From the NCBI GenBank assembly GCA_002343325.1, contig DDSG01000091.1, positions 10,801 through 74,800 of the forward strand: a stretch of 64,000 nt of DNA, written 5' to 3'. The notes under the pieces are model-generated. The model ran no database searches and was not told the origin of the DNA. It saw only the letters and a program-made list of their open reading frames with translations. Shown here piece by piece: positions 19,110-27,799 of this stretch; the first letter of the stretch is position 1, and each line of letters opens with the position of its first letter. The position numbers and the translations under genes were made by a program. Origin of the DNA: Phycisphaerales bacterium UBA2396. GTDB taxonomy: Bacteria; Planctomycetota; Phycisphaerae; Phycisphaerales; UBA1924.

Positions 19110-20867
19110 TCAGGAGACGCCCTGGAGCAGCAGCCGCACCGCGTCGCCCGCGCCGACCAGGCTCTCGCCCGCCACGACGCCGGCACAGATCGTGACCAGG
19201 AATCGCGACGACCACGCCGGGAACGCCCATGTCAGCCCGCCGGCGATCACCCCGCCGATGAACATCGACAGGCTGTTGCTGAAGGGGATCACAAAGGCAA
19301 GCCCGATCGCCGCCGCGCTGGGGACGAACATCGCCGCCTTGGCTGGCAGGATCTTCGCCAGCACCGGGAGCACCACGCCGGCGATCGCCGCGATCTTCAT
19401 CGCCACAAGAGTTCCCGGGGGCAGCGCGTCGAACCCGTCGCGGAACACCTCGGCCACGGCTTTCCACTGCGCAACCGCCGGAGCGGGCCATTCTGTCGTC
19501 AGCAGCATCGTCTGTGGATCGGGAACCAGGATGAGATAGAACGCGCTTCCCACCAGCGCGCCGGCGACCGAACCCAGAATCTGCCCGACCACCTGCTTAC
19601 GCGCGACGCCCCCCAGGATGTACCCGCACTTGAGGTCGTGCATGAGGTCCGCGCACTGCGACGCCGCGCCCGCCGTCACGCTCGCGCTCATCAGGTTCGC
19701 CGCCACGCTCTTGGGCATGATCACCGCGAAGGCGAGCTGCGTCACCTTGCCCATGGCGCCCACCGGGGTGACGTTCGTCTCGCCGCTCACGCGGGAGGCG
19801 ACCACCGCGAGCGCAAAGCTCAGGACGACCGCCGCGACCGCCGCCCACCACGAGATCCCGAAGAACCACGACTGCAGCGCTACCGCCAGCACCAGCGCGG
19901 CAACAAGCGAAACAAAGAACCAGCGCCGCGAAACCTCGCCCGTATCCGTGCCCCGATCCTCCTCCCCCCCCGTCGACCGGAACGCCCGCAGGATCGAGGG
20001 AATCGAGAACGAGAACGAGACGAGCGACGCCACGACCATCAGCGTCACGCCGGGCCAGAGGATCCACTCCCCGATCGGCCCGCGCTGCTCGGGCGAACGC
20101 CCCGTGTCCACGATCCACGAACCCAGGACGATCCACCCGCCCACCGCGCCGAGCATGAGCGACACGCACGTCTTGAGGCCCACCAGCCCGCCGACCGCGA
20201 CCATCAGCAGCGTCGGATCGAGCGCGACGGAGTACACCGACGCCGGCGACCCGTTGACCGTCAGCCCCATGTCCGTGCGCTTCGTCCACTTGAGGATCTC
20301 GGCCACCTTGACCAACCCGCCGACCACGGCCGCGGACCCCAGCATCGCGACCCGCAGCATCGCCTCCGACCCCGTGCTGTAGATCTCCTTGAGGGTCTGG
20401 GCGCAGGACAAGCCGCCCGGGAAAGGCAGTTGGTCACGCACGATCATCTGCTTGCGGAGCCCCATCGCTACCGCGATCCCGACAAAGCAGACCGTGCTGA
20501 TCCACAGCGAGAGCTGCCACCACGACAGGGTGACGCCGTCGAGGATCGTGAGCGCGGGAATCGCCGACACGAGCCCCGCGCTCGTGACAGCGCCGCCCGC
20601 CGAGACCGCCGACTGGTTCACGTTGTTCTCGAGCTGACCCATCATCGAGATTCGCTGCTTGGTCGCCCGTGACACCACGTGCCAGAAAGCAAAGGCGAGC
20701 AGAATCCCCGTGATCGACATGTTCAGGCCCCAGCCGATCTTCAGGCCCGTGTACAGATTGCAGATCGATAAGGCGCCACCGAGCGCCATGCCCGTCGTGA
20801 TCGACTTCCACGTAAGTTGCGGGGAGTGAAAGTCAACGGGCGTCGGCTGCTGCGGCTCGGTGCTCAT
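19110..20867 (-). CDS. OPT family oligopeptide transporter
   Basis: 585 residues with about 14 predicted membrane segments. The N-terminus fits the bacterial OPT/TIGR00733 group: QLTWKSITTGMALGGALSICNLYTGLKIGW, QLENNVNQSAVSAGGAVTSAGLV and LPFPGGLSCAQTLKEIYSTG, followed by DLMHDLKCGYILGG. OPT proteins carry oligopeptides or metal chelates using the proton gradient. The ATG at 20867 (GGGG upstream) gives the family start; the frame is open 12 codons further. Substrate unknown. It lies 51 bp after the PA14/DUF1080 gene on the same strand. Confidence 0.93.
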   Translation of the reverse strand: MSTEPQQPTPVDFHSPQLTWKSITTGMALGGALSICNLYTGLKIGWGLNMSITGILLAFAFWHVVSRATKQRISMMGQLENNVNQSAVSAGGAVTSAGLVSAIPALTILDGVTLSWWQLSLWISTVCFVGIAVAMGLRKQMIVRDQLPFPGGLSCAQTLKEIYSTGSEAMLRVAMLGSAAVVGGLVKVAEILKWTKRTDMGLTVNGSPASVYSVALDPTLLMVAVGGLVGLKTCVSLMLGAVGGWIVLGSWIVDTGRSPEQRGPIGEWILWPGVTLMVVASLVSFSFSIPSILRAFRSTGGEEDRGTDTGEVSRRWFFVSLVAALVLAVALQSWFFGISWWAAVAAVVLSFALAVVASRVSGETNVTPVGAMGKVTQLAFAVIMPKSVAANLMSASVTAGAASQCADLMHDLKCGYILGGVARKQVVGQILGSVAGALVGSAFYLILVPDPQTMLLTTEWPAPAVAQWKAVAEVFRDGFDALPPGTLVAMKIAAIAGVVLPVLAKILPAKAAMFVPSAAAIGLAFVIPFSNSLSMFIGGVIAGGLTWAFPAWSSRFLVTICAGVVAGESLVGAGDAVRLLLQGVS

Positions 20868-20918
20868 GGCCCCATTGTGCCCGAACTCACAGTCCGCCGC
20901 CACATCCGGATTTTCTCA

Positions 20919-23900
20919 TCAGTTGGTGCGAGTTTCGCTGCGCCCAAACTCGCGGATCCTGATCCCCCGGAAACGGACCTCCATCGGCTCGGCCGCATCC
21001 CCCACGCCATGGATCTGCAGCGCCAGTCGCCCACGTGAGTCCATCGCGTCGAACAGCTCCGCGGCGGGAACGCCGTTGACCCACGTGCGCACCGTCGGGC
21101 CGCGTGCCACGACGCGGATGCGGTTCCACTCGCCGGGGCGGTACGCGGACCGGGCCGAGGGGTTGTCGATCAGCGGCGAGAGCCATCCGCGACGGGCCTC
21201 GTCATAGATCCCGCCGGTGTAAGACCTTGGCGATGGGTCCAGCTCAACCTGATACCCCGCGACGCGTCCGGCACGGGCATTGACGTCCCCCAGCACCGAG
21301 CTGCGGATCTGCACGCCCGAGTTCAGCCTCGGGTCCTGCTTGACCTCAAGCAGCAACTCAAAGTCGCCATACTCGCGCTCGCTGACGAGGAAGGTGTTGG
21401 GTGTGCTGGGCGCGGTCGTCCCGATCACCTCGCCCGATTCGACGCGGAATGTCGCTGCCCCCCCGCGGATCACCCAGCCCGCCAGCCCTTCCTTGGGCGT
21501 GATCTCCCGCCATTCGCCCGGGGGAGTGCTCGATCGCGTCAAGGGGGCGACCCAGACGTTGCGATACCGCACCGGCCCCTCCGCCACCGTCGCGTGATCC
21601 TGCAGCTTGAGCCGACCAAGCTGCACGGGCATCGAGGGGTCCTCCGCCAGCCCCATGCCCGTCGGACCGGGCAGTTCCACGTCGTCATGCACCAGCACGC
21701 CGTTCCAGTACACCGTGACCCGCGCCGGCGAGACGCGAGCACCATCCGCGTATCGCGCCGCCGAAAAGTAGATGTCGTACGCCTGCCAGGTCCCCGGTCC
21801 GGTCGAGGCGTTCGAGCTCGCCGCACGCTGGTTGTAGATCGCGCCCGCCTCGTTCTTCGCGGGGGGCACTGCCCCGGCGAGCGTGCCGAGCACCTGAACT
21901 TCGTACCGCTCCTGGATGTACACGCCGCTGTTGCCCGCCATCTGCCCCTCGCCGCCCGGCGGGCAGAACCACTCGACGTGCAGCCGGCAGTCGCCCATGA
22001 CCGTCCGGCTCAGCAGATCGCCGCCGCGGATCGCCACGCCATCATCACCATCGGCCAGGATCTCCGCCTGCGTGCGCCCTGCGGCCGGCACTCTCCTGAG
22101 TTCCTCCGCCGTCGCCATCGCCCCGCGCGCGGTGCGCCCGATCAGCGTGATCCCCTCCGCCGGCGGCAGCACGCCCACGCCCACCCCCGTCGAGAGATCC
22201 ACCGGCACGCCGCCCAGCCTGCCCGGTTCGGTCGCCCGTGGCACGTGATTGAGCGTGTACCACGCCTCGGTCGACCAGATCCGTGTGCCGTCCGAGGCCA
22301 CCGGATCCGTCCGCACGTGCACGCACGTCCCCGTCCGCAACCCCTCTATGGCCAGCCGCACGCGAGTTCCGTCGGCGCTGGCTGTCGCCGAGCGCACGGC
22401 GTGCGTTCTCTGCCCGACCTTCGGCCCGCCGTACTCGCGGGTCGGCGCATATGTCCACGACTCGACCTCGAAGTTCGCCGCGTTCGACAGAAACTCGGCC
22501 GCGATCGGCCGCGTGAATTCAATCTCGAGTCCGTCGGGAGTCGCCCGCACCGCCAGCATCTCGAACGCGCTGGTGCCATTGGGGACCAGCCGATCCAGCC
22601 CAAACCGCGTGTCGTTCCACGACCAGTTCCCGCTGGCCCCGATCCCGCCCGCGTAGAGCGAGCCGTCGGGCGCCCACGCGAGGCGGTTGATCCCGCAACT
22701 GAGCCCCTGCGTGAAGCGGAACGCAGCCCCCTGCCATTGCCCGTTCACGCGTTCCAGGAAGATCCGCCTGATCCCCCCGGCCGTGATCTCGCCCACCAGC
22801 ATCTGCCCCGCGTAGGGACCCGACGGGATCAGCACCGACTCGCTCGGGCTGTTCGCCAGTTCATTCTGAGGCAGCAACACCGCGGCCGGTGTCCTGGGCC
22901 GGTCCGCCCACGCGCTCGCGACGCCGCCCTTGGGGTACCGCTCCGCAAGCTTCGGCACGACGTTGGTGTTGTTGTAGTGCCCAAAGAACCTTCCCAGCAC
23001 CACCTCGCTCAGCGTGCTGGTCGGAAACCACGACCCCTGGTTGTCCGCGTAGAACAGCGACCCGCCCGGCCCAACACCCAGCCCGTTCGGCGTGCGCACC
23101 CCGCCCGCGATCACGTGCGCGGTCTCCGACGCCAGATCAACCTCGATGATGCACCCGCGCATCGGCCCGTTCGGCGCCGCGTTCGTGCCCATTCCCTCCC
23201 ACGCCGGCGGCGCCATCGCCGTCGACAGACCCGCGTACAGCCGCCCGTCCATGTGCACCAGCCCGAACGTGAACTGGTGGTAGTTCCACCCTTCCCAGCC
23301 CGACGCCACGTCGCGACGCGTCTCGTACGTGCCGTCCTTGTCTTCGTCCGTCAGCCTCGTGATCGCCTTGCGGTGCGACACGTACAGAGCATCGCCCACC
23401 ACGCACATGCCCAGGGGCTCGTACACGCCGTCCGCGATCACCTCCACCTTCACCGCTTCCGCCTCGCCCTTCGCCAGGTTCGACAGCGCGTAGATCTTGT
23501 CCGATGGCTTCGCGTCAATGTCCGGAAGGTCCGTCTCGGTGCGCTGCATCGGATCGAATGTCCCCAGCGCCAGACGCCCATCCGGCAGGAACGCCATCGA
23601 ACCCACCTTCTGCTGAAATCCCTCCGGCAGGATCGGCGTCCGCGTGAACCCGGGGTGCACGCCCTCGACCTCGCGTCGATCCCCCGCCCGCGTCTGCCCT
23701 TGCAGTGCTTTGATCCCGGGCGACGTCACCCGCGCGTTGTCCGCATCCGTCCACAGAAGCGAGCCATCGATCGCGGTGAATCGATCGGCGAGCGGAGGCT
23801 GCCATTCGAGCACGAGCGATCGCCCACCGCCCGCGTCAAAGTGCTCGACAAACACCAGGTGCGAGCCCGCCTGCAGATCGATCGAACCTTCCTTTGAGGT

Positions 23901-24257
23901 CGCCCCGTGGCGTCCGTCGTGATCGATCACGCGAGAGCCGTTGATTTTCAGCCGCGACCCATCGTCCGACGTAAGCCGGAAGCGGTGGGGGCCCGCCGTG
24001 CCAACGTCGATGTACCCCATGACATGCGTCACGATCGGCGCCTGGAAGTCTCCGAACGCCGCCGCGCCCGCCAGCGAGATCGTGGGCAACACGACATCGC
24101 GATTGGGTGTCTGATTCGGCAGCAGGCTCGGGATTCTGTCGATCTTCCCGGAGATCTGGTACGTCCGCACCGTGACGCCCGGCACGACCTCCCGCCCGGG
24201 AGGCGGATACAGGGCGGCGACAAGAACGATCGGACAGACGACGGCGTGCAGGATCAT
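20919..24257 (-). CDS. Multidomain secreted protein: PA14, beta-propeller and two DUF1080 (3-keto-disaccharide hydrolase-like) domains
   Basis: 1112 residues. A short signal peptide (1-16) is followed by a PA14-like domain (~25-155, GYIDVGTAGPHRFRLTSDDGSRL), a glucose/sorbosone dehydrogenase-like propeller (~205-560, GMCVVGDALYVSH, TPNGLGVGPGGSLFYADNQG, WAPDGSLYAGG), a linker with an Ig-like feel, and two concanavalin-like DUF1080 domains (~735-905 and ~917-1105). The first DUF1080 has GNSGVYIQERYEVQVL, the second NSGVQIRSS and GYQVELDP. DUF1080 enzymes are linked to 3-keto-glycoside hydrolysis. I infer extracellular carbohydrate breakdown. The ATG at 24257 is chosen for its signal peptide; the frame runs open 134 codons upstream over the terminator and prpD, which is not credible. 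Confidence 0.85.
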   Translation of the reverse strand: MILHAVVCPIVLVAALYPPPGREVVPGVTVRTYQISGKIDRIPSLLPNQTPNRDVVLPTISLAGAAAFGDFQAPIVTHVMGYIDVGTAGPHRFRLTSDDGSRLKINGSRVIDHDGRHGATSKEGSIDLQAGSHLVFVEHFDAGGGRSLVLEWQPPLADRFTAIDGSLLWTDADNARVTSPGIKALQGQTRAGDRREVEGVHPGFTRTPILPEGFQQKVGSMAFLPDGRLALGTFDPMQRTETDLPDIDAKPSDKIYALSNLAKGEAEAVKVEVIADGVYEPLGMCVVGDALYVSHRKAITRLTDEDKDGTYETRRDVASGWEGWNYHQFTFGLVHMDGRLYAGLSTAMAPPAWEGMGTNAAPNGPMRGCIIEVDLASETAHVIAGGVRTPNGLGVGPGGSLFYADNQGSWFPTSTLSEVVLGRFFGHYNNTNVVPKLAERYPKGGVASAWADRPRTPAAVLLPQNELANSPSESVLIPSGPYAGQMLVGEITAGGIRRIFLERVNGQWQGAAFRFTQGLSCGINRLAWAPDGSLYAGGIGASGNWSWNDTRFGLDRLVPNGTSAFEMLAVRATPDGLEIEFTRPIAAEFLSNAANFEVESWTYAPTREYGGPKVGQRTHAVRSATASADGTRVRLAIEGLRTGTCVHVRTDPVASDGTRIWSTEAWYTLNHVPRATEPGRLGGVPVDLSTGVGVGVLPPAEGITLIGRTARGAMATAEELRRVPAAGRTQAEILADGDDGVAIRGGDLLSRTVMGDCRLHVEWFCPPGGEGQMAGNSGVYIQERYEVQVLGTLAGAVPPAKNEAGAIYNQRAASSNASTGPGTWQAYDIYFSAARYADGARVSPARVTVYWNGVLVHDDVELPGPTGMGLAEDPSMPVQLGRLKLQDHATVAEGPVRYRNVWVAPLTRSSTPPGEWREITPKEGLAGWVIRGGAATFRVESGEVIGTTAPSTPNTFLVSEREYGDFELLLEVKQDPRLNSGVQIRSSVLGDVNARAGRVAGYQVELDPSPRSYTGGIYDEARRGWLSPLIDNPSARSAYRPGEWNRIRVVARGPTVRTWVNGVPAAELFDAMDSRGRLALQIHGVGDAAEPMEVRFRGIRIREFGRSETRTN

Positions 24258-24280
24258 CCGCCCAGCATACCGGACCAATG

Positions 24281-24306
24281 AAAAACCGGGGCGTTCGGCG
24301 CCCCGG
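24281..24306 (-). terminator. Rho-independent terminator of the prpD-family gene
   Basis: An 8-bp GC stem (CCGGGGCG with CGCCCCGG) and a 5-nt loop are followed on the minus strand by TTTTT. It starts 27 nt past the stop of the gene at 24334 and is the best terminator in the window. Confidence 0.85.
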
Positions 24307-24333
24307 TCATCGCGTCCACACGCCCGCGGTCGA

Positions 24334-26040
24334 TCAGAGGAACTTCTCGCCGCTGAAGCGGATCGGGAAGCCGTACAGGTCGGCGATGTCGGCGGCCGAC
24401 TTCCTTTCGAGCGAACCGATGCGGGAAATGATGCTCTTGGGGTCGTCCGACGCGAGCCGCCCGAGCGTCTCGAACTTGTGGCGGAGAATGTCGTCCACGT
24501 CGGCGCGATACTCCGTCGGCGCGTTGGCGTGGCGAGCGTGACCCGCCGGGTACATGATGAACCCGCTGTCGTGCGTGTTGCCCTGGTCGTCGGTGATGAC
24601 CATCGACGTGGGGATCCCGTCCGGGTACGCCTTGTCGTACGACTCTCCGCCCCACTCAAAGGACATCTTGTCCATGAGGCGGCGGGTCAGCGGGTCGTGC
24701 AAAGCCTTGTCGGAGAAGTCGTGCGGCACCAGCATGAGCTCCTTCCACGACAGCGACTTGTGCTTCTTTGCCGAGTGCAGCTCGAGCGCCTTGCGAAGCG
24801 TCGTGCAGACCAGGTAGAGCATCGAGTGGTCGGCCGACTGGCGCGTCTTGGGATCACGCTTCGCCGGGTCGCCGATGATCCCAAAGGCCGGCTCGTACGC
24901 CCGCACCACCATCTTCTCGATGCAATCGCCCGTCTGGTCCTCAAGAATCTGAGGCTTGGCGTTGATCAGGTTAATGAGCGCCTGCAACGCGCCCGCCGAC
25001 TGGTGCTCGTACAGCCCGAGCTTAAAGTGCATCCCCATCACCGCGAAGTCATCGCCCGCACGCCCGAGCACCAGGTCGAACGGGCTCGCGTAGACCTTGC
25101 CCTTCGCCTCGCCCTTGGCCTCGGGGATGCCCGTCCCCATGCTGTGCGTCTTTTTGAAGAGCTGCCCGGGACCCTCGAACAGACGGAACACCGCCTCCGG
25201 GTTGCGGAAGATGTCACGCGGCCCGAGGAACCCCGCCATCGAACGCTTCACCGCCATGATCGCGGCCTCGGTGCTGATCGCCGCCGACGCGCCCTTGGAG
25301 TCCGACAACTGCTTCCCCGCCCGGATCGCCCGGAACGGGATGTAGTGCGCGACCACCATCCCGATCGCCGACTCGATCTGCTCGGCCGTGGCGCCCATCA
25401 TCGCGCCGAACGTCGCCGCCGAGCCGATCGCACCGTGCAGCACGTGGTCGATCTTGTACGACTTGAGGCTGAACACCTCCGCCAGCCGCCCGCGGATCTC
25501 GTCGAGCAGCACCATGCCCTTGAGGGCGTAGGCGCCGTTCATCCCCCGGAGCTGCGCCGCCGCCACCGCGACCGAGTAGAAGTCGTTGTGCCCGAATTCG
25601 CCCGCGGTGTTCCCAAGGCCCGGGTTGTAGCCGAAGTTGGTCCCGTTCGTGTCCCATTCGCGCACCGCGGAGCAGTTGGCGACGCACGCCTTCTCCACCG
25701 CGACGTTGACGGAAGAACCAAAGACCGGCACGCCCGTGCGGATCGCCCCCTTCGCCCACGGCACCCCGGCCAGCGTGCCCGTGCCGCTCGGCCCCGTGCG
25801 GTACTCGGCCAGCGCCTCGTTGCGGAGCAGGTTGGGCGCGTTGGTGCCCAGCGCCAGCGCCGAGATCCCCGCGATCACCGCGTCGGTGTGGAACTGGTTG
25901 GTCTTCGCAAGCACCGCCGCCGAGGGCTCGCCACGCTTGCCGGGCACCGACGACATGAAGTCGATCGCGTACTGCGCAAGGCCCAAGGCCTGGTTGGTGT
26001 CCGCGGGAAGATGAACGTGCGTCTCGAGATTGATGCCCAT
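24334..26040 (-). CDS. prpD: MmgE/PrpD family protein, probable 2-methylcitrate dehydratase
   Basis: 568 residues, about 85 longer than typical PrpD (~480). The MmgE/PrpD fold is seen in NQFHTDAVIAGISALALGTNAPNLL, GHNDFYSVAVAAAQ, KSYKIDHVLHGAIGSAATFGAMMG, AHYIPFRAIRAGKQLSDSKGASAA and FGIIGDPAKRDPKTRQSADHSMLY. PrpD dehydrates 2-methylcitrate to 2-methyl-cis-aconitate. The extra length is spread through the second half, including GIPTSMVITDDQGNTHDSGFIMYPAGHARH. CAGGAG precedes the ATG by 8 nt. It lies 122 bp after icd on the same strand and ~9 kb from prpBC. Other MmgE/PrpD enzymes (for example itaconate-related) are possible. Confidence 0.75.
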   Translation of the reverse strand: MGINLETHVHLPADTNQALGLAQYAIDFMSSVPGKRGEPSAAVLAKTNQFHTDAVIAGISALALGTNAPNLLRNEALAEYRTGPSGTGTLAGVPWAKGAIRTGVPVFGSSVNVAVEKACVANCSAVREWDTNGTNFGYNPGLGNTAGEFGHNDFYSVAVAAAQLRGMNGAYALKGMVLLDEIRGRLAEVFSLKSYKIDHVLHGAIGSAATFGAMMGATAEQIESAIGMVVAHYIPFRAIRAGKQLSDSKGASAAISTEAAIMAVKRSMAGFLGPRDIFRNPEAVFRLFEGPGQLFKKTHSMGTGIPEAKGEAKGKVYASPFDLVLGRAGDDFAVMGMHFKLGLYEHQSAGALQALINLINAKPQILEDQTGDCIEKMVVRAYEPAFGIIGDPAKRDPKTRQSADHSMLYLVCTTLRKALELHSAKKHKSLSWKELMLVPHDFSDKALHDPLTRRLMDKMSFEWGGESYDKAYPDGIPTSMVITDDQGNTHDSGFIMYPAGHARHANAPTEYRADVDDILRHKFETLGRLASDDPKSIISRIGSLERKSAADIADLYGFPIRFSGEKFL

Positions 26041-26072
26041 GGTCGGCTCCTGGAGATAAGGGTGGAACGATA

Positions 26073-26098
26073 AGCCCCCTCCGCCGGGGGAGGGGGCT
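26073..26098 (-). terminator. GC-rich hairpin between icd and prpD
   Basis: A 10-bp stem (AGCCCCCTCC with GGAGGGGGCT) closes a 6-nt loop, 64 nt after the icd stop. On the minus strand TTATCGTT follows, a weak T-run. It could end icd transcripts or partly attenuate read-through into prpD. Confidence 0.45.
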
Positions 26099-26162
26099 CC
26101 AAGAGGTTCGCGATCGATCGAAGTCCCGAATATTCTTGAACTTGCGATTCCCCGGGCTCTGG

Positions 26163-27647
26163 TCAATCTTCGCCCTGAGCCTTCGTGAAGCCCTCCGCCC
26201 CGTCGATCTCCTGCAGCTTCTCGACGTGGACCCAGCGATGGGCCGCCCCGATTTTCGCGAGCACGGGCAGCAGCACCTGATCCGTCAGGTCGCCCGTGCC
26301 GCCCTTCTCGGCGCCCTGGCGGAGCATGCACCGGCAGCGGTACTGGTCGACGCAATCGGTGATCGCACCCGCCGACGGGTACACCTTCGTACCGCGGTTG
26401 GAGATCATCTTGAGCTTGATGGGTGTCCCTTCCAGCAGCGATTCGAGCGAAGGCCCGAGCACTTCGGGCTTCAGCGGGGAGTGCACGAAGATGTCCGCCC
26501 CGACCACACGCAGCGACTTGGCCTTGACGAACTCCGGCTGATCCGACAGGCGGGGGAGCTTGATCTCCTTCACGTCGCGGACGCGGTAGTTCTCCGACTT
26601 CTTCCCGAGGTTGGCGATGATCAGGTCGGCGAATCGAGAGGTCGACAGCGTGCTCGGCTTGTCATACCCGACCACGTCGCCCGTGCCCACGCCCTGCCTG
26701 GCGCACTGCTCGAGCGTGTACAGCACCGAGTGCTCGATCGTCTGGGCCGCCTCGAACTCCCCGATGTACCGAAGCATCGCCACGCCCGAGAGCAGCACCG
26801 CGGTGGGGTTGATGCAGTTCTTGCCGGCGTACTTGGGGGCGCTCCCGTGCACCGCCTCGAAGATCGCCACGTCGTTCCCCAGGTTAGCACTGGGCGCGAA
26901 GCCCAGCCCGCCCACCAGGGCCGACGTCAGGTCGGAGATGATGTCCCCGTTCATGTTCGTCGTCACGATCACGTCGAACTGCTCGGGCTTCTTGACGAGC
27001 TGGTGCGCGCAGTTGTCGATGATCACGTGCCACGACTGGATGTCCGGGTACTCCGGCGCGATCCGCTCGAACGTCCGCTTGAGCAGCCCCTCGGTCATCT
27101 TCATGATGTTCGACTTGGTCGCGCAGGCGACGCTCTTGCGCCCTTCGCTCCGCGCGAACTCGAACGCCGTCCGCACGATCTTCTCGCACCCCTTCGCGCT
27201 GATCAGCTTCAGGCACTGCGCCACGCCCGGGCTCTGCATGTGCTCGATGCCCGCGTACAGATCCTCCACGTTCTCGCGCACCACCACCAGGTCGATCCCG
27301 CGGCCGGAATAGGGCGTCTTGACCCCGGGCAGCTCGCGCACCGGACGGATGTTCGCGTACGTCTCGAACAGCTTGCGCAGCGTCACGTTCGCCGACTTCT
27401 CGCCGTACCCCACCGGGGTGCCCAGCGGGCCCTTCAGCACAAGCCTCGTCCGACGGATCGAATCGATCGTCTCTTGCGGCACGCCCGAAGGGATCCCCTT
27501 CTTGAACACCGACTCGCCCGCGTGCTGCACGTCAAACTTCAGACGCACCCCCGATGCCTCGATGATCCGCCGGGTTGCCTCGATGCACTCGGGCCCAACG
27601 CCGTCGCCGGGGATAAGGGTCACTTCGCGTGCTGCGGTGCTCGACAT
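26163..27647 (-). CDS. icd: NADP-dependent isocitrate dehydrogenase (long form with C-terminal extension)
   Basis: Oxidatively decarboxylates isocitrate to 2-oxoglutarate. 494 residues begin with VTLIPGDGVGPECIEATRRI, typical of isocitrate/isopropylmalate dehydrogenases. The catalytic part includes LKGPLGTPVGYGEKSANVTLRK, NIRPVRELPG, VVRENVEDLYAGIEHM, NMNGDIISDLTSALVGGLGFAPSANLG and FEAVHGSAPKYAGK. A C-terminal ~140-residue extension (from about VRDVKEIKLPRL) is seen in the Thermus/Rickettsia-like subgroup. AGGAGG is placed 7 nt before the ATG at 27647, so the long upstream open frame is ignored. NADP preference is by subgroup, not proven from sequence. Confidence 0.9.
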   Translation of the reverse strand: MSSTAAREVTLIPGDGVGPECIEATRRIIEASGVRLKFDVQHAGESVFKKGIPSGVPQETIDSIRRTRLVLKGPLGTPVGYGEKSANVTLRKLFETYANIRPVRELPGVKTPYSGRGIDLVVVRENVEDLYAGIEHMQSPGVAQCLKLISAKGCEKIVRTAFEFARSEGRKSVACATKSNIMKMTEGLLKRTFERIAPEYPDIQSWHVIIDNCAHQLVKKPEQFDVIVTTNMNGDIISDLTSALVGGLGFAPSANLGNDVAIFEAVHGSAPKYAGKNCINPTAVLLSGVAMLRYIGEFEAAQTIEHSVLYTLEQCARQGVGTGDVVGYDKPSTLSTSRFADLIIANLGKKSENYRVRDVKEIKLPRLSDQPEFVKAKSLRVVGADIFVHSPLKPEVLGPSLESLLEGTPIKLKMISNRGTKVYPSAGAITDCVDQYRCRCMLRQGAEKGGTGDLTDQVLLPVLAKIGAAHRWVHVEKLQEIDGAEGFTKAQGED

Positions 27648-27686
27648 GATGCCTCCTGAATGTGCGGGCCTCGCCGCCGTGTCCGC

Positions 27687-27705
27687 GGGCGCACGCCGTG
27701 CGCCC
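27687..27705 (-). promoter_or_regulatory. Hairpin in the region upstream of icd
   Basis: An 8-bp GC stem (GGGCGCAC with GTGCGCCC) with a 3-nt loop lies 40 nt before the icd start and 95 nt past the kinase stop. No T-run follows on either side. It may sit in the icd leader; its role is unknown. Confidence 0.25.
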
Positions 27706-27799
27706 CCGCTCGGCACGCCAGCAGGCCTAACCCAGAGGCTATCGGACGACTCTTTCGAGTCCAGCCCGCAATAGCCGGAATGTGTGTCCGATTTGAGGT

